Assembly (NCBI GenBank): GCA_026398285.1
Contig: JAPLTI010000190.1
Span: forward strand, 1-13,010
DNA length: 13,010 nt
Reading direction: 5' to 3'
Source: Verrucomicrobiota bacterium
Lineage (GTDB): Bacteria; Verrucomicrobiota; Verrucomicrobiia; Chthoniobacterales; Terrimicrobiaceae
The translations under genes were made by a program, and so were the position numbers. Shown in pieces: positions 1-6,486 of the stretch (positions are counted from its first letter, which is position 1; each line of letters starts with the position of its first letter). The notes beneath the pieces were generated by a model that saw only the letters and a list, made by a program, of their open reading frames with translations, searched no databases and was not told the DNA's origin.

Positions 1-212
1 GTCGTTTTCACGGTCGTCGGCGCCGCTTGGGGCTCATGATCCCGTGAAGCCAAGGAAACAAATTCTCCGCGATGCTCTTCGATGCGCCCCGCATCAGCAC
101 GAAGCGGAGTTTCTGACGCCCGCAAGGGAGATTTAAAAAACGGAACACCCGCCAGATAGCCTACGCAAAAGCCAGCTGCGCAAAATAAAACAAAGACAAG
201 GGATTTTTTCAT
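1..212 (-). CDS. Partial gene: N-terminus of a small exported or membrane-anchored protein, function unknown
   Basis: Reading leftward from an ATG at 212-210, the frame stays open for 70 codons to the window edge, so the 3' end is missing. The protein begins MKKSLVFVLFCAAGFCVGYL, a Lys-Lys start followed by an uninterrupted hydrophobic stretch of about 20 residues. This is the shape of a Sec signal peptide or a single N-terminal membrane anchor. The visible part after it (about residues 27-70) is polar, charged and Pro/Ala-containing, as in a periplasmic linker. No catalytic motif can be seen and I do not recognise a family. There is no Shine-Dalgarno site; the bases directly before the ATG are a CCTCCTCC tract. 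It is divergent from the CNNM/CorC gene, with a fair promoter candidate at 237-265 pointing into it. The main support is the perfect start-plus-signal architecture in an otherwise gene-free stretch. Confidence 0.6.
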   Translation of the reverse strand, partial: MKKSLVFVLFCAAGFCVGYLAGVPFFKSPLRASETPLRADAGRIEEHRGEFVSLASRDHEPQAAPTTVKT

Positions 213-236
213 GGAGGAGGAAAACGCAGGGTCCAA

Positions 237-265
237 ATCAAAGTCCGGGAAGCATATGTTTTCAA
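237..265 (-). promoter_or_regulatory. Candidate sigma70-type promoter for the left-edge gene
   Basis: On the minus strand, TTGAAA (plus-strand 265-260) and TTTGAT (242-237) are separated by exactly 17 nt. They match the -35 and -10 consensus at 5/6 and 4/6 positions. Transcription would start about 20 nt before the ATG at 212. The call rests on consensus match and position only. Confidence 0.35.
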
Positions 266-271
266 GGGTAA

Positions 272-277
272 TATAAT
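272..277 (+). promoter_or_regulatory. Isolated TATAAT hexamer, possible -10 element for the CNNM/CorC gene
   Basis: This is a perfect TATAAT about 88 nt upstream of the ATG at 365. No acceptable -35 hexamer lies 16-18 nt before it, and there is no extended -10 TG. It would leave a leader of roughly 80 nt. It lies next to the -35 box of the divergent promoter candidate, so the two directions might compete. Weak call. Confidence 0.2.
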
Positions 278-294
278 TGGGCTACCAGGCACAG

Positions 295-357
295 TTCCCG
301 CTTCCTAAAAATGTTCCTATTTGCGCCTACGAGCATTGTCAGATAGGTTTCCCGCTT
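295..357 (+). repeat. Short direct repeat TTCCCGCTT (295-303 and 349-357) upstream of the CNNM/CorC gene
   Basis: The nine-base word TTCCCGCTT occurs twice with 54 nt between starts. The second copy ends only 7 nt before the ATG at 365. It could be a regulator site or a chance repeat; nine bases repeated within about 150 bp is only mildly unlikely by chance. Confidence 0.25.
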
Positions 358-364
358 ACCGAAT

Positions 365-1726
365 ATGTCGTCCCTGACGCTTGAAATCACATTTATTTTC
401 CTGTTGCTCTTTGCGAACGGCCTGTTTGCCATGGCTGAAATTGCCGTGGTCACATCGCGCAAAGCGCGCCTGAAAGGTATGGCGGAAGATGGCGTCAACG
501 GAGCGAAACTCGCCCTCTCCCTCGCCAATTCACCGGGAAAGTTTCTCTCCACCGTTCAGGTAGGCATTACCTTTGTGGGGGTGCTGGCCAGCGCGCTCGG
601 CGGTGCCAATATTTCAGACAGGCTTGCTGCTGCGCTGAAAAAAATCCCCGCCTTTGAGAATTACGCTGATGCCGTCGCGCTGACGATCGTGGTCGGAGCC
701 ATCACTTACCTTTCTGTCATCATTGGTGAACTTGTGCCGAAGCGCATCGCGCTGAACAATCCCGAACGCATTGCCTCCACACTCGCCCGTCCGATGAACA
801 GCCTGGCGAAGCTTCTTTCCCCGTTGGTGAATTTGCTCAATGTCTCCAGCGATTTCCTCATGGCGGCCCTCGGCATTCGCAAGCCTAAGGAGTCCGTCGT
901 ATCAGAAGAGGAAGTTCGCGTGCTCATCGATGAGGGCCTGAGCGCGGGTATTTTCGAGAAGGCCGAAAAGGACATGGTCGAAGGCGTCTTCGAACTCGGC
1001 GAGCAAACGGCTGGCGATCTTATGACGCCCCGAGCCCGCTTGATCTGGCTCTCGCTCGACGATCCGGATGAGGAAAATTGGCGCCGCATTGCAGGTAGCG
1101 GACATTCACATTTTCCCGTCTATCAAGGCACTCGCGACAATGTGGTTGGCATGGTGAGCGTGAAATCCCTCTGGGCGAACCTCTCCCTCGCCGGTCGCGT
1201 GGAACTCCGTGCTCTCGTCACCCCGCCAAACTATGTGCCCACAGCCATGCCAGCCGGCAAGCTCATCGAGGCCTTCAAGAAAACCGGAAAACACATCGCC
1301 CTCGTCGTGGATGAATTCGGCGGGCTGCAAGGAATCGTAACGCTCAACGATGTCATGATGGCGATCGTTGGCAATCTGCCCGAGCGTGAGCAGCGGCATG
1401 ACCCGAAGGCCGTGCTCCGTCAGGATGGCACTTGGCTCGTGGATGCGATGCTCGACATCGATGAAACCAAAACCAGCCTAGGTATCGATGACGACCTGCC
1501 CGGCGAGGATGACAACCGCTACTCGACACTCGGCGGCTTCCTGCTCCACCAGATCGGCCACCTCCCGCGCGAAGGTGAAAAATTTACTTGGGACCGCTTC
1601 GAGTTCGAAGTCATCGACATGGATCGCCAGCGCATCGACAAGGTGCTCGTCACCGCCAAGGCTCCCAAAAAGGAGAAGTCCAGCGAGGAAGAGGACGACG
1701 ACGCCGAGTCATCCAGCGAGAATTGA
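365..1726 (+). CDS. Hemolysin/CorC-family membrane protein (CNNM/DUF21 domain, CBS pair, CorC_HlyC domain)
   Basis: A 453-residue inner-membrane protein of the CNNM/CorC (older name: TlyC hemolysin) family, whose members are implicated in Mg2+/Co2+ export or ion homeostasis. Domain order is standard. Hydrophobic DUF21/CNNM segments span about residues 5-170, with the conserved GELVPKRIAL at 121-130. A cytosolic CBS pair covers about 205-335, with LMTPR at 219-223 and DEFGGLQGIVTLNDV at 316-330. A CorC_HlyC domain follows at about 345-430. The last 20 residues are a strongly charged Lys then Glu/Asp/Ser tail, probably disordered. Length is normal for the family. The start at 365 has no Shine-Dalgarno site but places the first membrane helix right after the N-terminus. 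Its stop lies 9 nt from the convergent folD stop. The family is certain; the transported ion is not, and older hemolysin labels should not be taken literally. Confidence 0.93.
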   Translation: MSSLTLEITFIFLLLFANGLFAMAEIAVVTSRKARLKGMAEDGVNGAKLALSLANSPGKFLSTVQVGITFVGVLASALGGANISDRLAAALKKIPAFENYADAVALTIVVGAITYLSVIIGELVPKRIALNNPERIASTLARPMNSLAKLLSPLVNLLNVSSDFLMAALGIRKPKESVVSEEEVRVLIDEGLSAGIFEKAEKDMVEGVFELGEQTAGDLMTPRARLIWLSLDDPDEENWRRIAGSGHSHFPVYQGTRDNVVGMVSVKSLWANLSLAGRVELRALVTPPNYVPTAMPAGKLIEAFKKTGKHIALVVDEFGGLQGIVTLNDVMMAIVGNLPEREQRHDPKAVLRQDGTWLVDAMLDIDETKTSLGIDDDLPGEDDNRYSTLGGFLLHQIGHLPREGEKFTWDRFEFEVIDMDRQRIDKVLVTAKAPKKEKSSEEEDDDAESSSEN

Positions 1727-1735
1727 TCGCTGCGT

Positions 1736-2614
1736 TTAGGCCGTCAATCGCTCGGCAGCGGTCACGCAGTTTGCCATGAGCATGGCAATGGTCATCGGCC
1801 CCACACCACCCGGAACGGGGGTGATCGCCGAGCACTTCGACGCCACGGCGTCGTAGTCCACATCTCCGACAAGGCGGTAGCCTTTGGGATTTGTGGGATC
1901 GTCCACGCGATTGATGCCCACATCGATGACTACAGCGCCTTCGCGGATGTGCTCGGCACCGAGGAAATGCGGGCGTCCAATGGCGGCGATGACGATATCC
2001 GCGCCGCGCGTCACCTCGGCGAGGTTGCGGGTGCGGGAGTGGGCGACTGTCACGGTCGCGTCTCCACCCGGTCCGCGTTTCATGAGCAGGAGGGCCATGG
2101 GTTTTCCGACAATCATGCTGCGCCCAACCACGACCGCGCTTTTGCCTGCAGTCTCGATGTCGGCCTCTTGAAGAAGGCGGATACACCCGAGCGGTGTGCA
2201 GGGCACAAAACCTGTTGGATCCTCCATCGCAAGCTTGGCGACATTCACCGGATGAAAGCCATCGACATCCTTCCGGGGATCGATCGCCAGAACGACTTCA
2301 GCCTCGTTGATCTGAGGCGGGGGAGGGGACTGCACAAGGATGCCGTGCACTGCGGGATCGGCATTGAGCTCCGCGACAAGTGCCAAGAGCGTAGCTTGGC
2401 TCGTGTCGGCGGGGAGTTCGTGTTTGACCGAGTGCAATCCAAGCTCAGCGGCCTTGCGATCCTTCGAGCGCACATAGGCGCGGGATGCGGGATCATCGCC
2501 TACAAGCACCACAGCGAGTCCTGGCCGGACACCGCGTTTTGCCAAGGCTGCAATGCGAGCCTTTGTTTCTTCCATCACTTTTGCGGCGACCGCCGCTCCA
2601 TCAATCCGCTGCAT
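1736..2614 (-). CDS. folD: FolD, bifunctional methylenetetrahydrofolate dehydrogenase / methenyltetrahydrofolate cyclohydrolase
   Basis: A cytosolic enzyme that interconverts 5,10-methylene-, 5,10-methenyl- and 10-formyl-tetrahydrofolate with NADP+ and supplies one-carbon units for purines and formyl-Met. The 292-residue length is normal. Visible hallmarks are the catalytic Tyr47 and Lys51 in SRAYVRSKDRK, the substrate aspartate Asp118 in KDVDGFHP, PCTPLG at 139-143, the cofactor-binding GRSMIVGKP at 164-172, and PVPGGVGPMT at 266-275. One variation stands out: the usual VQLPLP around residue 94 reads VQSPPPP. The start overlaps the end of the acyltransferase-like gene by 14 nt. A GAGG about 12 nt upstream is one of the few Shine-Dalgarno-like sites in the window. 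It is the last gene of the leftward cluster, converging on the CNNM/CorC gene. The function is very secure. Confidence 0.97.
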   Translation of the reverse strand: MQRIDGAAVAAKVMEETKARIAALAKRGVRPGLAVVLVGDDPASRAYVRSKDRKAAELGLHSVKHELPADTSQATLLALVAELNADPAVHGILVQSPPPPQINEAEVVLAIDPRKDVDGFHPVNVAKLAMEDPTGFVPCTPLGCIRLLQEADIETAGKSAVVVGRSMIVGKPMALLLMKRGPGGDATVTVAHSRTRNLAEVTRGADIVIAAIGRPHFLGAEHIREGAVVIDVGINRVDDPTNPKGYRLVGDVDYDAVASKCSAITPVPGGVGPMTIAMLMANCVTAAERLTA

Positions 2615-3233
2615 GTTTTAAAAGATCCTCCAGATATTTGCGTTTCTCTTCGAACTCCTCCCCGGTCAGTTCGCCGGGAATGGCCAGAGCCTCGTCGATG
2701 GTGACCGACACCTTTGAAAATGGCAACGGGATGATGAATCCATCCCATGTTTTCATTCGCACACATCGCGAGAAGGAGGCGTGTGCGGGCACGATCCGGG
2801 CACCGGTGGTTTGTGCCAGAAGGATGATGCCAGGGCCCAGCGAGTATCGCGGGCCGCGCGGGCCGTCGGGAGTGATGGCGATATCGCGACCGCCGCGAAT
2901 GAGCTTCACTAGCTCGAGAAGCGCCCGCGAGCCACGCCGGGAACTCGATCCGCGCACGGCCTCCATGCCGAACGCTCCCACAAGCTGGGCGAGGATTTCC
3001 CCATCCTTGCTGGGACTGGTCAGCACGGTCACTCCGCCGCGTTTTTTTGGGTAGATGCGGTCGAACGCGAAGGTGATGCCGAGAATCCGGTTGTGCCAAA
3101 AACACACGATCACTGGCGAGCCTGCGTCTTCCTTCAAAACGCCGCTTCGATCTTCGATGCGAAGCCGGAGCGTGAGGAAAAGCGTCTTGAGAATCGTCGC
3201 TCCCGTGAGTGCCAGCAACCGTTCGCGTGTCAT
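2601..3233 (-). CDS. DUF374 family lysophospholipid acyltransferase-like protein
   Basis: A 210-residue protein of the DUF374 branch of the PlsC/LPLAT acyltransferase superfamily, which move acyl chains onto lysophospholipid or lipid A-like acceptors at the inner membrane. The hydrophobic N-terminus (about 5-22) fits membrane association. The catalytic His is His47 in CFWHNRILG, the DUF374 form of the HX4D motif. RGSSSRRG at 94-101 and ITPDGPRGP at 120-128 are the other typical acceptor-site blocks. Length is typical. It starts within the stop of the preceding phosphatase-like gene (ATGA, 4-nt overlap) and overlaps folD by 14 nt, so it is probably translated by coupling, which would explain the missing Shine-Dalgarno site. 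The family call is strong. The acceptor and acyl donor cannot be told from sequence: phospholipid recycling, lipid A late acylation or another lipid are all possible. Confidence 0.88.
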   Translation of the reverse strand: MTRERLLALTGATILKTLFLTLRLRIEDRSGVLKEDAGSPVIVCFWHNRILGITFAFDRIYPKKRGGVTVLTSPSKDGEILAQLVGAFGMEAVRGSSSRRGSRALLELVKLIRGGRDIAITPDGPRGPRYSLGPGIILLAQTTGARIVPAHASFSRCVRMKTWDGFIIPLPFSKVSVTIDEALAIPGELTGEEFEEKRKYLEDLLKHAAD

Positions 3234-4231
3234 GTCAGGAACTGCTCTAAAATCCGTGTGAGCACCGGCCGCGCCAGCGAGGCCAGTCGCTCATTCGCGT
3301 AGGCGATCCATGCCACGCCACTCTCGGTATCGAGTGGCGCGTCGGGAAAGCCGCCGAGGGGATGTTCAAAAACCACGCCAGCCTTACGGAGCACGAGCCA
3401 TGCGCAGGCGTCATAAGGATGGCAGACGAGCTGTGATTCCATATCGAGCACGCGAAGGATGAGCGGTCGCAGGTCGCCAATCATGCGGTCGTGGCCGGTT
3501 ATGAGTTCATGGAACTGCCCGCCGGTGGAGAGATACTGGTCGTCAAAAATCTGCGGCGAGAGGCTGCGGTTCAATCCGATCAACTCATCCCAGAGCCGCT
3601 CCTCGATTTGCGAAGTGAGCGTGCGACCCTCGGGAAAAAATTTCACCAACGAGGAAAATCCATGCGAAAAGTCGGAGGCTTGCGAGGGGACGGGCTGAAT
3701 GATTTCGATTCCCCCGCCCCGCAAGTCGCGGGCAGTGGAGATCAAGTCGCCGCCGAGAGTGGCGCTGAATTGATCCGCCCGCCATTGTTTGGTGACCGGA
3801 ATTTCCGTCATGGCCGCCGCGACGATATGCGAGAGCATGGTGCCTTCACCTGTCTGCGGCGCGATACCGGCGAGCGCCCAGGCGCTGCGCTTATCATACA
3901 TGATGCCGCGCGTGCCATCGATCGGGTCGATGATGCATTTCCAATCCGTGGCAGACGCCGTCCTGCCCTCGGGAAAGCAAAGTTCGTCCTCGATGCCTTC
4001 CATCACGATTTGAACAGGAAGGTTCTGTGGCCAGTTGAGGCGAAACCATGCAAGGATCGCCGCTTCGCTGATCTTGTCGACGGCATAGATCGTATCGCCG
4101 CCAGCGTGTCCCGCCACTGCTGAGAGGCGCACCGCATCCAGATGCTTCCGCCCCGAGATGACAGCATCTCGAATGGCATCGCCGAGCCCACAAAGAAGTC
4201 CGCGCAGAGTCTCATGGATCATTTCCGACAT
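3230..4231 (-). CDS. Inositol-monophosphatase-superfamily phosphatase
   Basis: A soluble Mg2+-dependent, Li+-sensitive-type phosphatase fold (IMPase/FBPase/CysQ superfamily) of 333 residues. The metal-binding pattern is complete. There is a DKISE block (about 52-56), a Glu at about 78 in VMEGIEDE, DPIDGT at 102-107, and the C-terminal Asp at about 274 in HPYDACAW followed by RKAGVVFEHPLGG. It is longer than the usual 260-270 residues, with extra sequence between about 145 and 255. The substrate therefore cannot be assigned: inositol phosphate, 3'-phosphoadenosine 5'-phosphate, histidinol phosphate or a sugar phosphate are all possible. I chose ATG at 4231; a TTG at 4237 would add two residues and ATG at 4222 would remove three. 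No Shine-Dalgarno site is visible. The MATE stop is 9 nt upstream and the gene overlaps the acyltransferase-like gene by 4 nt. Confidence 0.85.
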   Translation of the reverse strand: MSEMIHETLRGLLCGLGDAIRDAVISGRKHLDAVRLSAVAGHAGGDTIYAVDKISEAAILAWFRLNWPQNLPVQIVMEGIEDELCFPEGRTASATDWKCIIDPIDGTRGIMYDKRSAWALAGIAPQTGEGTMLSHIVAAAMTEIPVTKQWRADQFSATLGGDLISTARDLRGGGIEIIQPVPSQASDFSHGFSSLVKFFPEGRTLTSQIEERLWDELIGLNRSLSPQIFDDQYLSTGGQFHELITGHDRMIGDLRPLILRVLDMESQLVCHPYDACAWLVLRKAGVVFEHPLGGFPDAPLDTESGVAWIAYANERLASLARPVLTRILEQFLT

Positions 4232-4240
4232 GGGCAAAAT

Positions 4241-5617
4241 TTATCCCGCTGGATAAGCGCTTGGCGAGACATTGAGGCGCTTGCATTTTCGAAGGAGACG
4301 GGTGGACATCCAGACAGCCGCAACTCCCAAGCCCACGACAAAGCCGACCCAGATGCCCGGCGCTCCGAATCCAAAATGGAAGGCCGTCACCCACGACACC
4401 GGCAGCGCCACGAACCAGTAGGAAACGATGCCCACCACAAAAGGAACCTTCGTGTCCGCAAATCCACGCAGCGCTCCCGAGGAGACCACTTGGATGCCGT
4501 CGAAAATCTGAAAAACACCAGCAAGCACAAGCAACTGCACGGTGAGCGCCCTCACAGCAATATCCGGCGTGAATCCCGCAGCGATCGCATTTCCCAAAAG
4601 CAAATACCCCGCCGCAAAAACAGCCATGACGCCCGCAGTAAGCACGAGAGATCCATGCACGATCGGTGGAATCCTTTTCGCCCGGTTCGCTCCCCGCGCG
4701 TGGCCGACCCGCACGCTCACGGCTTGTGCAAGGCCCAAAGGAACCATGAATGTCGTTCCTGCCACCGAAAGCGCGATCTGGTGCGCTGCCAATGGCACGA
4801 CGCCGAGCCAGCCCATCATCAGGGAGCCGAAGGAAAAGCCGGTGACCTCGCACAGGTTCAAGCCTCCCGTGTGAATGCCCATTTTTAGGAGATTCCATGC
4901 TTCCTCAAATAGGCCAGGAGCAAGCCAGTCGCTCGGCCACGCGGCGCTGAGCGATCGCTCAAACGCGGGATACACCAGCATCCCGCACATGACTGCGACT
5001 CGACTCAACAAGGTGGCAACCCCGGCTCCATTGATGCCCATGGCAGGCGCGCCGAGGTTTCCGTAAATCAAAATCCAGTTCAGAAACACATTAAGCAGCA
5101 CCCCGGCCATCATGATCCAAAAGGGAACCCAAGGCCGCCCCAGCGCCTCGCAAAAGTTCTTCGCTGCTCCACTCACGAAGAGTGGCAAGAGCGACCAGGC
5201 GCACAGGAGAAAAAAGACGCCAACAGTCTCGTTCACCTCGTGCGGTTGACCAAGCAGCGGGAGAAAAGGCAGCCCCGCATGCGCACCTCCTCCGACAAGG
5301 AGTCCCATCCCCAGAGCCAGGAGCACGCCACCGCGCAGGCTGTCTCCAGCAAGATGAGAGCGTCGTGCGCCATGCGCATGGGATGCGCTCACACTCACCG
5401 CCGACAGCAGGCCAAACCCAAAGACCATTGGCACGACCAGAATCGTATTGGCAAAAGCGCATGCAGCCAGTGGCGTCACGCCCACCCGGCCGACCATGAT
5501 TGTATCGGCGATGCCGATGAGCATCTGTCCGACGAGCCCTGCCGCGATCGGCAGCGCCAGAAAAAATGTGCGCCGGTTTTCGCGGAGTAAGATTCTAAAG
5601 TAGGAGGCGCTTGCCAT
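4241..5617 (-). CDS. MATE-family efflux transporter (NorM-like)
   Basis: A polytopic inner-membrane protein of 458 residues, the usual length for 12-helix MATE exporters. These use a Na+ or H+ gradient to expel cationic drugs or metabolites. The first helix carries LPIAAGLVGQMLIGIADTIM, the classic MATE start, and the second half contains GALRGFADTKVPF, matching the family's LRG-x-x-DT motif. Two similar six-helix halves can be followed by eye. The frame is open upstream to 5839, but that stretch lies inside the ymdB-like gene and is basic and non-hydrophobic. I therefore place the start at ATG 5617 (MASASYFRILL), 29 nt after the ymdB stop; ATG 5644 is an alternative. It has no good Shine-Dalgarno site. 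Substrate unknown; a lipid-linked substrate cannot be excluded given its neighbours. Confidence 0.92.
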   Translation of the reverse strand: MASASYFRILLRENRRTFFLALPIAAGLVGQMLIGIADTIMVGRVGVTPLAACAFANTILVVPMVFGFGLLSAVSVSASHAHGARRSHLAGDSLRGGVLLALGMGLLVGGGAHAGLPFLPLLGQPHEVNETVGVFFLLCAWSLLPLFVSGAAKNFCEALGRPWVPFWIMMAGVLLNVFLNWILIYGNLGAPAMGINGAGVATLLSRVAVMCGMLVYPAFERSLSAAWPSDWLAPGLFEEAWNLLKMGIHTGGLNLCEVTGFSFGSLMMGWLGVVPLAAHQIALSVAGTTFMVPLGLAQAVSVRVGHARGANRAKRIPPIVHGSLVLTAGVMAVFAAGYLLLGNAIAAGFTPDIAVRALTVQLLVLAGVFQIFDGIQVVSSGALRGFADTKVPFVVGIVSYWFVALPVSWVTAFHFGFGAPGIWVGFVVGLGVAAVWMSTRLLRKCKRLNVSPSAYPAG

Positions 5618-5646
5618 GGTGGAAAAGCGACCGCCGCCGCACATCC

Positions 5647-6438
5647 TCAGCGGTGGTCGATCAATCTCTGAAACCGCTCGATCGACGCCGCCTTGCCGGT
5701 CTCGGGATCGATTTGAATCAAGGCCCCACAGACCTGCACAATGCCGCGCGCGATCGGGAATTTCGTCGGCATGCAGTCCAGAAACTTTTGGATCACAGGC
5801 CCCGCCTCGCGGCCGAGGATGGAATCCACTGCACCGCACATGCCCGCATCACAGAGAAAGGCCGTGCCGCCAGCAAGGATGCGCTCATCCGCCGTTTGCA
5901 CATGCGTGTGAGTCCCGACCACGGCAGAAACCTGTCCATCCAGATGCCGCGCCATGGCAATTTTCTCGCTCGTCGTCTCCCCGTGCACATCCACAAAGAT
6001 CACCGGAGTCTCCGCGCGCAGTCGTTCGGCCTCCTCCAGCGCGGCGTGGAAGGGGTTGTCCAGTGGCTGCGACATGAAGGTGCGGCACTGCACATTCATG
6101 ACAGCGATTTTTCCTTTCGCCGTATCCAAGACGATGCTGCCGTTCCCAGGAACGCCCGCCGGATAATTGATCGGCCGCAGCAGGCGCGGTTCGGTCGGAA
6201 AGTAGGGAACGATTTCCCTCTGGTCCCATGCATGGTCGCCAGTCGTGATCACCGCCACGCCGGTGCGCAGGAGATCGATCGCAATTTTAGGGGAAATGCC
6301 TTTGCCTTGCGCGGCGTTCTCGCCGTTCACCACCACGAAATCGACCTCTCCCGCCTTGAGCATTTCCGAAACCACTACCTTCGCCGCAGCCCGACCGGGC
6401 TCGCCGACGATGTCACCAAGAAAGAGAAGACGAATCAT
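5647..6438 (-). CDS. ymdB: YmdB-type metallophosphoesterase (TIGR00282 family)
   Basis: A 263-residue cytosolic calcineurin-like phosphoesterase. Bacillus subtilis YmdB, the best-studied relative, hydrolyses 2',3'-cyclic nucleotides and affects RNA stability, biofilm and motility genes. The metal ligands appear in order: Asp9 in FLGDIVG, Glu40 and Asn41 in VNGENAAQGKG, the GDHAWDQ block at 67-73, His in DVHGETTSEK at about 150, and GTHTHVQTADERIL at about 175-188, followed by DAGMCG. The third block reads GDH rather than the usual GNH. Length is typical. It is the first gene of the leftward cluster. Its start is 48 nt from the divergent amidase start, so the cluster promoter must be in that short gap or within the amidase 5' end. 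On the minus strand TATAAA lies 8 nt before the ATG, which might give a nearly leaderless transcript. The family is secure; the role in this organism is inferred. Confidence 0.92.
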   Translation of the reverse strand: MIRLLFLGDIVGEPGRAAAKVVVSEMLKAGEVDFVVVNGENAAQGKGISPKIAIDLLRTGVAVITTGDHAWDQREIVPYFPTEPRLLRPINYPAGVPGNGSIVLDTAKGKIAVMNVQCRTFMSQPLDNPFHAALEEAERLRAETPVIFVDVHGETTSEKIAMARHLDGQVSAVVGTHTHVQTADERILAGGTAFLCDAGMCGAVDSILGREAGPVIQKFLDCMPTKFPIARGIVQVCGALIQIDPETGKAASIERFQRLIDHR

Positions 6439-6486
6439 CCGTTCTTTTTATAGCAACGCGCCGCGAACGCATTTAAAAAATCCTCC

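Noticed and set aside
262..552. 96-codon leftward frame over the start of the CNNM/CorC gene
   Set aside because: It runs antisense to a well-supported membrane protein, has no start signal or motif, and ends in the promoter region.
5618..5839. Upstream in-frame extension of the MATE gene (74 residues)
   Set aside because: It overlaps the ymdB C-terminus, is Arg/Gly-rich with no membrane segment, and family proteins begin near the ATG at 5617.
5611..6453. 280-codon rightward open frame over the ymdB-like gene
   Set aside because: The protein is Arg/His-rich without domain features and lies entirely opposite a well-recognised metallophosphoesterase gene.
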